DNA of 43,087 nt, taken from Cladosporium sp. IMV 00045. Lineage: Eukaryota; Ascomycota; Dothideomycetes; Cladosporiales; Cladosporiaceae. The notes under the pieces are model-generated. The model did no database searches and was not told where the DNA came from. It was given only the letters and a program-made list of their open reading frames with translations. Positions 10,762 to 21,401 of this stretch are shown piece after piece. Where the stretch lies: NCBI GenBank assembly GCA_001931905.2, contig MSJI02000437.1, positions 1 through 43,087 of the forward strand, given 5' to 3'. The first letter of the stretch is position 1. Every line of letters starts with the position of its first letter. Both the position numbers and the translations under genes were made by a program.

Positions 10762-12013
10762 ATGGCTCCCTACGAAGAATACGACGTCACATATGCCGAC
10801 GACAAGATCGTGCACTACCTCGCAGCCGGCCCCAAGGATGGACCGCTTCTGATCTTTGTCCATGGCTGGCCAGCTATTGCGAAGTTATGGAAGCCGCAAT
10901 TGGACGCTTTTGCGTCCATGGGCTTCCGTGTCGTTGCACCTGACATGCCTGGTATGCATAATGTTTATTATATACACTATATTGAGACTCTCTTCTGACC
11001 CTCGAACAGGATACGGCAAGTCGTCAGCAAGGAAGGTCACCGAAGACTACGCTCAACAGAACGTCCACACTGGCATGCTCGCAATGCTGAAGCACACTGG
11101 CCGTGATAAGGCCGTCTGGATCGGTACGACGTCTCGTTTCGCCACTGTAATCTGACAAGACCTCGCCACTGACAATCGCATACAGGCCATGACTGGGGCT
11201 GCGGAACCGTCTGGACATTCGCAGCAGTCTACCCCCAACACTGCATCGCCGCAGCCGGTCTCTGCGTACCATATGGAGTCCTAGAGCTGGGCCTCGAAGA
11301 AGCCATCCCAACCGTCGACCGCGACATCTACCCCGAAGCCGAGTTTCCCTACGGTCAATGGTCCTACCAGAAGTTCTACGAGACCGACTTCGAAAAGGCT
11401 TCTGCTTTCTTCGACGCCGACATCCCGGCCTTCCTGCGCGCTTCTCGCACCAAGGGAAATCCAGATGCGGTCGGCAAACCCGCCCCGCTGGCTTTCGTTG
11501 CGAGGGACGGTGGCTGGATGGGCGGTGCCGAGAAGCCTGATCCCAAGTATAGGCATATCCCTCTCGAGTACACTGTGTACGAGTCTGAGGATTCCTACAA
11601 TGAGTTCGTCAAGGCGATGGAGAAGACGAGCTTCTGGCCCGCTGATGCTTGGTATGCGAACCACAAACTCAACCGTGCCTACACGCTGGGGAACAGGAAG
11701 AATGACGGCAATCTTGAATTTCCCGTTCTATTCGTAAGTTCCATTTGATGCTTTCTCTTGTGCTCAAATCGTGGCGAATTGCTAGTAACACCGTCAGATC
11801 CATGCCACCTACGACACAGTTTGTGCCACCGACAACCCGAAATTCGTTGCTCCCATGCGCAAGCACTGCAAGAACCTCAAGGAAGCCAGGGTCAATGCCT
11901 CGCACTGGGTCGCGGAGGAGAAGCCAGAGGAGGTGAACGCCATTATTGCCAAATGGCTGCTCGAGGAGGTCAAGGGAATTTGGCCGGCGAAATGGGTGAG
12001 CGCTTCGATCTGA
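10762..12013 (+). CDS. Epoxide hydrolase-like alpha/beta hydrolase
   Basis: Soluble alpha/beta-hydrolase of the epoxide hydrolase group, which opens epoxides to diols through an Asp ester intermediate; 355 aa. Exons are 10762-10951, 11010-11123, 11186-11733 and 11798-12013. The oxyanion motif is HGWP (residues 34-37) and the nucleophile Asp104 lies in GHDWGCG. A helical lid with tyrosines follows (YGQWSYQKFYE and later segments). The acid is probably in IHATYDTV and the catalytic His in NASHWVAEE. The C-terminus is ambiguous: after AKW the genomic sequence reads on for five codons to a TGA. It is also a good donor (GTGAGC at 11996) for a 61-bp intron with a CTGAC branch site and TTTCAG acceptor, which would end in YRSLM at 12074. 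Substrate is unknown. Absence of a signal peptide suggests the cytosol. Confidence 0.87.
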
Positions 12014-12301
12014 AAAGACTGACGTTGAAATTGGTGGATCGATTGTGCGGTTTCAGTACCGAAGCCTTATGTAGGTACCGCCGGTATTCATGATGATGAC
12101 TGATTTAATGTATTTCTTGAGCCCTGACGTCGGTGCCCTTTTTTTGCGCGACCTTGAGTCGTAGCACCCGGCTGAAAGGCGACCCACTTGTGCGACCTGA
12201 ACACAAGTCAATAGTTGGGATCGATCGAGCGCTTTCAAAATGAACGTATCAACAAACCCAAGACAGGTCACACCTCATCATCGGCGATTCCAGCTCCTCC
12301 A

Positions 12302-13008
12302 TCATGTCTTCCCAATCAGCCTCCTCGCCACCACAACATCTGGGGACGTCCTACTCAAAACCTCCACCAAATCATCCGCCGCAGCAGAGACCTTTTCATT
12401 AGTCACCGGATCCAACACATCAAGAATAAACAACACCCTCCTCGTCCCCTCAAGCGCAGTCCTCGGCCCCAGCCTCCAATTCCACCTCCGACAAGTGACA
12501 CCCTCTTCGTCGCACCAAACAACCTCCCCCACATTAGGATACTCCAACACCTTCCCGCCCTGCGAGTTGGCTTCAAAGCTCTCCTTTCCCGTGGAACGAA
12601 TCAACTTTGGCGCACCAGAGTACTTGTCCAGATCCTCGCCGCCGAGCGGGATTTGATGTTTCACGCAGATGGCATTGTAGACGTCCGTCAGCCGGTTGAC
12701 TCTGGGCAGACCTGCTTCGACGCGCCGCGTCAGGGCTTCCAGGCTGTTGCGGGTTTTGTTCGGTTTCGCGCCGAAGGCCTTGTAGGCTTCGCGCCAGGGG
12801 CGATGTGCGGAAGTTCGGTCACGGGGTTGTTGCGGAGGAGGTTGCGGGCTGTGGTTTCCGCTTCTTGCAGGAGGGATTCGCTGTCATTGTCTGAGGGGGA
12901 AGGAGTGATGTTATCTATTGTGATAAGGAGCACGCGGTAGTCTGGTCGGAGGGAGAAGATGCTGGGGTCGACGGTGGCGGAATCGAGGTAGAATTGTGAG
13001 TCAGGCAT
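12302..13008 (-). pseudogene. Stand-alone B3/B4 tRNA-binding-domain protein, frameshifted
   Basis: Intronless gene for a stand-alone B3/B4 domain protein (related to the tRNA/editing region of phenylalanyl-tRNA synthetase beta subunit). The start is ATG 13008. The frame is normal through LLRNNPVTELPHIA, then at a run of four C on the coding strand (12797-12800) it shifts. The conserved continuation WREAYKAFGAKPNKTRNSLE, followed by RVNRLTDVYNAICVKHQIPLG and CRRWNWRLGPRT, is in another frame and stays open to the stop at 12302. The span is 707 nt, one base short of a multiple of three, so a single missing base is enough to explain it. Either this is a recent pseudogene or a sequencing error in the homopolymer. 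Function in fungi is unknown; family members are proposed to handle mischarged tRNA or amino acids. It converges on the epoxide hydrolase gene. Confidence 0.85.
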
Positions 13009-14677
13009 GGTTGCGAGGATGGACAGGTCTATGGTTTCACGTTCACAAGCATATGGTTGATCGATTGTACATTTGAATACATCTTTTATGTGGAAAACTT
13101 CCCATGATTTTCTCGATTGTGTTGTCAAAGGGCGCAACGGTGTTCATTGAGTTTCAAGGCTCCCGTCTCGCTCCTCGCTGCTCGCTGCCTAATCGGGAAC
13201 TGGTCGGCGACTCTCCTTTCCTCAAACATCTTCCAACAACGACATCCCATGATCCTTAGTACGTGCACGTTAAACCAACACGAGGCCGCTGAAAGTTCGC
13301 TCGCTTTCCTAATACCTGATTGTGTTCCTGGGGAACTGTCTTGATCAGCTGCGTCTCACACTAATTACCACAGTGCTGAAGGATGAGACTTGTGATCTTA
13401 CTATGCTCTTTCCGTCAGTCATTCCGACATCCAACCATCACCAGAAGCAAAAGCGGACACCTCCGGATGTCAAGCCCTGGAAACTCATCCTATCCTGGAC
13501 TTCAGAAAGAACCACCAAGGATCTGGAGACAATGATCCTTCGACGCGTCTAAGCGCCCACCAGTTCGCCAACCCACGCGTTTCCGCCCTACCAAGCCACA
13601 TGCTAGACCCGATGTGTTTACCGAGAGCTATTCTCGCCATGTTTACTATATTTGCCTGTCACTTTCATCATCGGCGATATGAAAGGAAAGTCTTGAGACT
13701 TAGGATGCAAACACGTGCGCGCCAGCATCTCTGAAACGAGCTGGAAATCCTACGACACGCGTGGTCCATCACCAACAAGCACTACTTCTTTCGGCACATT
13801 GGAGCTGAGCCGGCATAGCTCGGCATTTGCACAAGGGTTGTTATCGTACGACTCTTGAGTGTGTCGCGTTCGCGGAATCCTTGAGACCCGAATTTGACAC
13901 TTGTGGCCGTCCAACAAAATGAACCCGAAGATGGAACTGATAGCCCATTTCGTATTCTTTACAGCTGCTTCACCTAGCTACCTTTATTCTCAGCGGGGAG
14001 ACTAAAGTAATCCAGTGTGATGAGGGCACTTTTGCACCATGAGACTAAAAGGCCTAGGCAAGGCTCAGCGACTGACTGCTCTGGTCTCGTAGGGCCTGAA
14101 GACGACACAGCCATGATGGTCTTCTGAACAAAGCATGACCTTCAGTCTAGGCTGCCTAGCTTCTCGATCTATTTCTTGAGCTGTGTTTCGAGTCCTGCAT
14201 CATATCATCTGTTTTGGAGCGGACATCATTTGACGCACATAGTGCTTACGGCCAGCTAGGATCTTTGTTCCCTCAAAGCCGACCCTTGTGCTCTTCTGCC
14301 TGCAAAGGCCGAGGGGCTGCGCATATCCAATATACTGCGCAAAATGCTGCAGAAATAACAATGTCTGCGAGATGTTGGTTTCAAAGCATTAACATCAAGC
14401 TGCTGACATCTCGTATAACCAAGCAGACCAGGGTGAAGATGACAGAATTAGCACAATCATCCAAGTCTTCAAGAGATTCATCGAAGGTAAGATTGATATA
14501 TAAACACCACCATGTGCTCTGGCAAGGTCAGTCCATATCATCATCCAAACACCTCACAACACAAAGCATCAAAACACAGCATTCAGATCATCGCAGATTC
14601 TCTTTTGTCGTTTTCCTTGTTTCATTTGTATTTCTTTGGGTGTCTCTCCTCAGGTCATTCATTTGTTTCTTTTGAAG
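13009..14677. other. Long divergent intergenic region
   Basis: The 1.67 kb between the B3/B4 gene and the protease contains no supported coding frame, repeat array or RNA gene that I can recognise. The only clear element is the protease TATA box near its right end. Length and position fit a regulated upstream region for a secreted protease. Confidence 0.5.
14497..14504 (+). promoter_or_regulatory. TATA box of the subtilase gene
   Basis: TATATAAA on the plus strand, 174 bp upstream of the protease ATG, followed by a pyrimidine-rich leader. Position and match to consensus make it a credible core promoter. Confidence 0.6.
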
Positions 14678-17425
14678 ATGCCCACCAATCTTCCCCACGT
14701 CCTTCTCTCAGCCGCAGCCGCATTGCTTCTCGGCTCGGCACATGCTCAGGACATCCCCATTGCAGGCAGCTCCCTTGATCAGGTTGCCACAGACACTTTT
14801 CTGGACGCAACCTGCTTGTCAAACGCAAACCCAGGCCTCAGTTCTCTTGCTGTCGGAGACACTTTCGTGGTCCCGCTGGACTGCTGCGGCGTTCAATCGT
14901 TCACTTGCGGCGGGCCTTTTTGTATGGAAATTCCTGCCTGCGCTGCTTTGGAACCTGGTGCAGGAACGATTTCGGCCACGACAGAAGCCATTACTTTGAC
15001 GGCGTCGGTCACTGGTACAATGGCGTCGAGTGTAAACACCGATGTGACGGCGACCGCGACCAATGCTGATCCGTCTGCTACCGACCCTTCCAACACTGAT
15101 GGCAATACAGCGACAAACACCGATCCTACTGCTACGAACACTGGGAATGATTCGACGGAAACGGGCACCAACCCTTCCAATACCGACCACACCGGCACCG
15201 ACCCTGCCCCGACTGATGGCCCTCTAGATGCCACAGACGTGGTCACGTCTACCATATCCTCATCAACCTCAACTGATTCAGATGGTGCTGTTGTGGTTAT
15301 CCCGATCGTGACCGTTCTCCCGGCGCCTGTGCCCAACCCAGTACCTAACCCTGATCCTGCGCCTACTCCGGACCCAACCAACGAGCCTGACCCGACTGGC
15401 GGCCAAGATCCGACTGATGCACCCACAACAACCGGTCCGCAAGAAACTACACAGACCTCTGATGCCACGACTTCGACCTCGTCGACTACTTCGAGTGAGG
15501 AAAATCCACAGCCCACGGCATACATGATCAGCACCAAGCCGGACACTGAAAGGGGTGCTTTTGACGATTTCATCAAGACCCTCCCAGACCAGGGTCAGGG
15601 CGATGTCATTGCCTACGAGAACATCCCATGGCAGTCGTATGTCACCAAGAACTTGACAGCGGAGCAGGCCGACGAGATCAAGAGCAATCCCATTGTCGAC
15701 ATGATTGGCCCGATCGTAGAGGAGGAAGGCGAAGCTGGTGTCATTGCCGCTTCAAACAAGCAGATGTCTCGCATCTCGAAACGTGAAAACTCTCCGAGAT
15801 CGGGCAGCGATTACCACTTGGGAATGCTTTCGGCTCCGAGAGACCTGAAGAACACCGAAGACTGGCCGGACTATGAGTTTGACTCTGCGCTGGGCAAAGG
15901 GCAGACCATTTACGTGATTGATACTGGATATCGCAGCACTCACGAGGTAAGAACTCATTCGACGCAACGCGACTAGGGATTTGCTGACCTTCTAACAGGA
16001 GTTCGCCGCGAATGGCCGCACGGTGCGCGACTACGTTGTCCCAAACGCTTTCACATTGCAGTGCTCTCCTCATGTCAGACCAGAAGACACTCTGGCCCCA
16101 GAGGACATGACTGATTACAATGGCCACGGCACTGCAGTCGCCAGTATTGCTGGCGGTGTTACTCGAGGTGTTGCATCCCAAGCCGACCTGGTCATCGTCA
16201 AGTTCAGGAACGCGGCTGCGGCTTCGTTCAACCCTGGTCGCCTCCAGATCAGACAGGTGACGGCACCTGCACTTCGAGCTGCATGGGACTTTGCTTTCAG
16301 TGACATTATGGCTCAACGAGCCAATGGTTACACTGGCAAGGCAATCATCAATATGTCTTACGGTAAGTGCCAAACTTTTTCACAAGGGATATACTCCTTG
16401 TTGACGCTTGTATTCAGGTTTCAAACGTGAAGGTCCCCTGCCGCTTCTGAGCGAACAAATCATGGACAGGAATATCCCTTTCGCGCAGCAGAACGATATC
16501 ACCGTCGTCATTGCTGCCGGAAACGATGGCGCCTCCTCTTTCCTGGACCAGACCAGCCCGCAGAACCTCGGCACGTCTGACAATGCTCTGATCACTGTAG
16601 GAGGACTCGAGAAGGATGGAAGCCTTTACACCGACACCACACCAGACCGTGGCAATGGTGGCTCAATCTCGATCTACGCCCCCGGCCGAGATGTCACTGC
16701 TGCATCAAAGGACAGCGACGATGGCACTACTCCAACTACGGGCACTTCAGTCGCTGCTCCGGCCATTGCAGGCATGGCTGCATACTTCTTCTCGATTCCC
16801 CAGCTTGACAGGAACTGGCCAGAAGGATCAGTCGCGGAAGCTATGAAGCAATTCTTCGCTCTGAGCGCTCGTGTGCAGCGCAACGACAACCCCGTCCCTG
16901 GCGGTCTTCCCTACGATGGACCTTCAGCGGGATCTGTTGTATGTGCTTGTAAGTTTTGAAGTCCCATAAATCAAGCCCTTCCTTCCCAGATCTCACCCTA
17001 ACCTGCTTCCAGGGAACCGACACCCCGTGGGCTTCGACACCTGCGCCGTCAATTCAAAGGTCAAGCGTCAGGATGGTGAGCTACCGGATCTCTCATGCGA
17101 CAACCCATCAACAATCACAACATCAGAGCCAGCGGATCCTACCACCACTTCTGAGCCCGAGTCCACCACGACCGAGGCCACCACGACCGAGGAGCCGCCA
17201 GAGACGACCCAAGAGCCAGAGCCAACCTCAACTGAGAGGCCTTGCACGTTCTTTTATGGGACCACATCATCCTGCATTGCCAGCTCTGACGCAAACTGCC
17301 CGCCTGCAAGCTCTCTCAATTGCCCTCTGCTTGGTAAGCGTGGTGCACACGCCGCTACGGCTACGACGGACTCTTTCCAGACGAAGTTTGTGCGTGCAAC
17401 GCCCACTGTGGCTCCTGTTGCTTGA
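14678..17425 (+). CDS. Secreted subtilisin-like protease (S8) with LysM-like N-terminus
   Basis: Secreted serine endopeptidase, 858 aa; exons 14678-15946, 15999-16362, 16418-16948 and 17013-17425. Signal peptide 1-23 (ends GSAHA-QD). Residues ~27-70 resemble a LysM fold (SLDQVATDTFLDATCLSNAN, then VGDTFVVPL). A Thr/Pro/Asn-rich linker of roughly 190 residues follows, then an I9-type propeptide (YMISTKPDTERGAF to about 365) with a possible Kex2 site ISKR. The S8 domain carries Asp415 (YVIDTGYR), His466 (NGHGTAVASI), oxyanion Asn580 (AAGND) and Ser655 (GTSVAAPA), so the triad is complete. The C-terminus adds a second Thr/Glu/Pro linker (repeated TTTE) and a small Cys-containing tail. ATG 14678 is preferred because it starts exactly at the signal peptide. 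A LysM-protease fusion would target chitin-containing walls; that part is inference. Confidence 0.9.
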
Positions 17426-17995
17426 TAGCCTTGCGAGATGCTCGAGTGGACAGTCCATGGTCTGGGTGAGATGACAGAGGCAGAGGTATGTGCTGGGTAG
17501 GAGGAAGAGACTGCTTATACACGATACGGACTTTCTTCTTTATTTCATTCAGGGCGTTTGCATGGATTTGTGAGGGAGCAATCGGCTTGATTTGGGTATT
17601 GACTATAGCCACTCGCTTATATCACAACGACATTATGAATTGGACAAATTTTCCCGAACATTTCCCAAATCAAGGTGAGCTAGACAATAGCACTTCTGCT
17701 CCAATGATGACTTGTGTTCAAGGGTACGATCTTTCGGACCATTGCCAGTGCAAAGAGCGGCTCACGATCTGTCTTTCTCAGATACCAAGCCCAGGGACAC
17801 TCGTGAGGCTGAACGTCGCTATACAAAATATGAGTCTCCGTCAATGAATAGCTTACTGTGGTGCACGACCGATATCCTTGTTCAAGAATAATGATTAGCT
17901 GACGGTATTGGCCCAGAAGCAGAGACTTGGCATGTCTCCTCCTGAAGTACAATGACAGCATTGTCATGTTTTCGTTTTCATTAAATGTATACTGA
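17426..17995. other. Convergent intergenic region
   Basis: This holds the 3' regions of the protease (+) and the SDR gene (-). No supported frame or structured element was seen. Confidence 0.5.
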
Positions 17996-18838
17996 CTAAT
18001 CTTGCTCGTAATGCTCCCAACCAAGTACCCGCTGAGTCTTTTCAGTTGTCCAGAAGCCTTTATTCCCACTCAAATCCCCCTTTATAGGAACCTTAGGATA
18101 GTACTTCTTGGCCAACTCTTCGCTCGACATGTCCTGTGCAGTGGTAGGAGCATGTACATTGAATACCTCCATGCCTTCATAGTTATCCCATTTCTCAAGC
18201 GCGAGCAAACACGCCCTAGCCGTAGCCTCAGGACGCACCCAGCCCCAGAGCTGCTTCACACCACCACCTTCCCAGTCTTGCTCATGGTGCTCTTGGACCG
18301 CCTTCCGCGTCTTGACTTCGTGGAAACGCATACACGCAATCTTCGTTCCGGGATACCAGTTCACGAATGCTTTGGCTTGAAGCTCGGCTTCTGACTTTGC
18401 GAGGGCATAGGCGTCTGTAGGAGCGGGTGTTGTTTCCTCGTCGATGGGGAAATATTCGAAGCGCAGCGGTTGGGTCGCGTAGGCCAGACCGATGGCGTTG
18501 ACACTGCTGGCGTAGCAGATGCGCTTGATACCGAGCTCGCCTGCCGCGCGGAAACCATTGAACGCGGAGTTGGTGTTATTGCTGTGGACAACGGCATCGC
18601 TCTTGTTTACGGGATTAGGGATGGCGGCCAGGTGAATAAGAGCATCGCAACCATCGAGTGCCCGCAGGAAGCTTTCATAGTCGCCGGCCGTGTCAGCGAC
18701 ACGACATTCTGAGTTCGGCGTTGTATTGTGCTCGAACTCGCTGATGTCGATTTGAACTGTCGGGTAGCCTTTGTCTGCACATTCCTTGACGACAGCTGAG
18801 CCGACTACGCCTTTGGCACCAGTGATGGCGATCTTCAT
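17996..18838 (-). CDS. Extended SDR, NAD-dependent epimerase / uronate dehydrogenase-like
   Basis: Cytosolic NAD(P)-dependent oxidoreductase of the extended short-chain dehydrogenase family, 280 aa, single exon. The Rossmann glycine motif GAKGVVG lies at 7-13, followed by the acidic strand end (QIDIS) that favours NAD. HLAAIPNP is the conserved strand-4 motif. The catalytic set is Ser111/112 (YASSVNAIG), Tyr144 and Lys148 (YALAK). Overall layout resembles bacterial and fungal uronate dehydrogenases and related sugar epimerases, but the substrate pocket cannot be assigned by eye. The short length, lacking the long substrate-binding tail of UDP-sugar epimerases, supports a dehydrogenase-like member. 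The start is fixed by the Rossmann strand MKIAITG directly after the ATG. It is convergent with the protease gene. Confidence 0.88.
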   Translation of the reverse strand: MKIAITGAKGVVGSAVVKECADKGYPTVQIDISEFEHNTTPNSECRVADTAGDYESFLRALDGCDALIHLAAIPNPVNKSDAVVHSNNTNSAFNGFRAAGELGIKRICYASSVNAIGLAYATQPLRFEYFPIDEETTPAPTDAYALAKSEAELQAKAFVNWYPGTKIACMRFHEVKTRKAVQEHHEQDWEGGGVKQLWGWVRPEATARACLLALEKWDNYEGMEVFNVHAPTTAQDMSSEELAKKYYPKVPIKGDLSGNKGFWTTEKTQRVLGWEHYEQD

Positions 18839-19343
18839 GTTGTCCTAGAGAATTATCAAGTGGCAATGATAGTCGAGGACTTGATAGTGAAGGAGAAGAG
18901 GCGACAGGTTCTACAGATGATATGCAGTCAACGACTTACTGAAAGAATTAGTTTACTTGTTGAAATTGGTTGAAATCTCATCAATGTGACGTTCCCATGA
19001 AAGCATTTGATCTCTTGAAGGGACGGGACCTGTCTCCGTGACCAGCGCGCCACTTGAACGTCATCTAAGGAGGTAGGACCTTGAGGTACCTCCCCTGACG
19101 TTCTTGGTGGGCCACACGGGGCCAAAGTGTGGAGCCGCAAGACAAACACTCATGAGGAGTGCCAGCAACTGATATCCATGTACTTTTCACGATGCGTGAC
19201 TGTGTTGTTGATACGATGCGCGATGAGAATGAGTGACACTCCTAAGGAGATAAGGTTCAAGCCAGGCAAGAATTCAAGAGATCGCCATTTGCCAAGACCA
19301 GCTGCATTCTTTCAACACTTCCACTCCACTGCTCCTCTCAACA
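18839..19343. other. Intergenic, with AGGTACCT palindrome
   Basis: Upstream region of the SDR gene and downstream region of the permease. GGAGGTA (19069-19075) and TACCTCC (19087-19093) form an inverted repeat, and its right arm overlaps the perfect 10-bp palindrome GAGGTACCTC (19083-19092). No coding frame is supported. Confidence 0.5.
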
Positions 19344-21401
19344 TCAATCCGAATCACCTTCCATCTGGATCACTCTCACCACTGGTCCTTCATAGACCTT
19401 CCTGGCATGGAAGATATACATGAGCGATGCAAACCCCATGAGGCCCACAAACAGGACACAGGCCCAGTTGAAGTTGACTGGCGTCACGTGGTAGGCGTTC
19501 GGGAAGAATGACCACACGAAGCACCAGCAGGAGTATGTGAGAGCGATGATGTTGACGGGAAGGCCAGCTCTGCCCAGACTCCACCGGCACTTGGGCAGAG
19601 GCAGACGGCAAACTCGGCGGTAGGTGACGCAACCTGCAGCTATTAGCAGATGTTCTTAATACCGAGAGCGAGTGGCGTCTTTACCAATGGAGATGAGGTA
19701 CGTTCCCATCATTGCGTTAGATGCAAGTGAAAGCACTGCGTTGAAGGCAACGGTGCTACCGATGTTGATCAGCGACACGACGCACGTAAAGATGGCCGTG
19801 GCAATGATGGCATTGGCCGGTACGTGAAAGTGTGGGTTGACCTGATGGGCCCAGGTATCAGCTATCCGCGAACGACAAGGCATCATGCCGGGTACTCACG
19901 GTTCCAATCCATCTAGAAAACGGTAGACCGTCATCACGAGCGAAGGCGAACATCTGGCGAGAGCTCGAGGCCAGAGCACTGATGGTGATCATGACTAACA
20001 GGATCAGAACGATGCTCACAAATCCCGTCGTTCCGCCAACGCTTTTTGTCGCGTTCTGAAAGACGTAGATGAAAGGGTAACCAGTCTCGCTTTCAAGCGC
20101 AGCCTCAACATCTCCAATGCAAAATGCGTACCTATGATCAGTCAGCCTGGGCCGGGACCTGGAGCACAGCATCAGCAACTTACGTGATCAATAAGATGAA
20201 CGTGAATGGCATGTTGAACAGAAAAGAGACCATCATTGCCTGTGGCACAACGGTGCCAGCATTGCCGACCTCCTCCGCCATGTGGGCGACAGAGTCTTGT
20301 CCAAGCACCACGAACATGCTGGAAACCTGCCCAACTAGGACCGTGGCTCCGATGCTTGGCCACCCAGCGCCGTTGTCAGTAAACTTAAAGAACACCTCAG
20401 ATGCGGCCTGCTTGGTCGGCGTCATCACCCAAAGGCAGACGATAACTGGTACAAAGGCGAAGAAGTGCACGCTGCAGAAGATGCCTTCAGCGAGCGGGAG
20501 GTGCTTTGCACAGAATATGTTGAATGACGACACTGCAATGACTGCAACCCATGTGAGAAGAGTCCCCTGCCAGCGCTCGGGAGTGTATGCGGCATCATTG
20601 ATCACAATGAGCGCCTGCACTAATCCGCCCACGATGAAAGAGTCCACAGCAATGATTGAAAGCCATGAGATTGTCGCCAACCAGCCTGCAAGTTGTCAGC
20701 CTCATTCTTCCCGAGACAACGAACTTCGGAACCGCCATCAACACGCCGATGATGTTGTTATCATTGAATGCCGTTCGGGCTCGACCTGCGAAACTCGATC
20801 TTCGGATCATCCATCGCTACTCACCGGAAAAGTAGCTCAACAGACGCTGTGCTGATCTTGGAGCGAACTCGCTCACCCAGTGATATTGTCCACCCGCTGT
20901 CTTCAGTGCTCTCTCGTTAGCATCTCAATACACGATCGGAAAATCTGTGCAAATAAATCACCGGAGCCATAGAAGCCATCTCTGCAAGCGACAGCACGAT
21001 GAACGTTTGTCCTGCATAACACCAAACGAGCGACCAGAACAACCCAGCTAGACCTCCAGCGATCAAGCCTTGCGTATTGGCGCTACACATCGCGGTCAGC
21101 ATCGACCAAGACTCCCAAAGACCCATGCCTTACGTAAGGTAAATCTCCCAAGTGCCATACACGCAAGTTGCGTATCCGACAGTCGAGATGAAACGAAAGT
21201 TTCGTCTACAAAGGGTCCGTCAGTCTCTTCGCCAGTTCAAGTCAAAAATGGCAATGCTTGCCTGAGCTCCTGTTTCTTGCCCATTCTCCTCATATCGATC
21301 CGGTCGTTTTCGGTATACCCTTTCATATCACCGCTACGCAATTCGTCGGCGACGGTACCGCCAACATGGCGCTCGGTGAATTCGAAACGCTTGTCAGTCA
21401 T
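19344..21401 (-). CDS. APC-superfamily amino acid/choline-type permease
   Basis: Plasma-membrane (or vacuolar) proton-coupled permease of the fungal amino acid/choline/GABA branch of the APC superfamily, 529 aa, about 12 helices. Eight exons: 21401..21262, 21205..21134, 21082..20962, 20900..20825, 20685..20184, 20131..19900, 19841..19685 and 19633..19344; all phases close. The 46-residue hydrophilic N-terminus leads into RRNFRFISTVGYATCVYGTWE, given here in part as RNFRFISTVGYA. The family signature LAEMASMAP-TAGGQYHWVSEFAP spans an exon junction. Later helices include ASSSRQMFAFARDDGLPFS and the conserved VNPHFHVPANAI loop. Intron 1 uses a GC donor (21261-21260), and intron 4 is long (139 bp) but has a good GTGAGT donor and CTGAC branch. 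Substrate cannot be decided; GABA, choline or another small amine are all possible. Confidence 0.9.

Noticed and set aside
12215..12940. 241-aa plus-strand open frame
   Set aside because: Antisense to the B3/B4 gene; Arg/Pro-rich shadow.
14893..15576. 227-aa minus-strand frame rich in Val/Gly/Ser
   Set aside because: Antisense of the Thr/Pro/Asp linker of the protease; repeat-like composition only.
6238..18838. A secondary-metabolite cluster around the hydrolase and SDR genes
   Set aside because: No polyketide synthase, NRPS, terpene synthase or pathway regulator lies nearby.
20124..20855. 243-aa plus-strand open frame
   Set aside because: Antisense to permease exons 5-6 and intron 4; no family resemblance.
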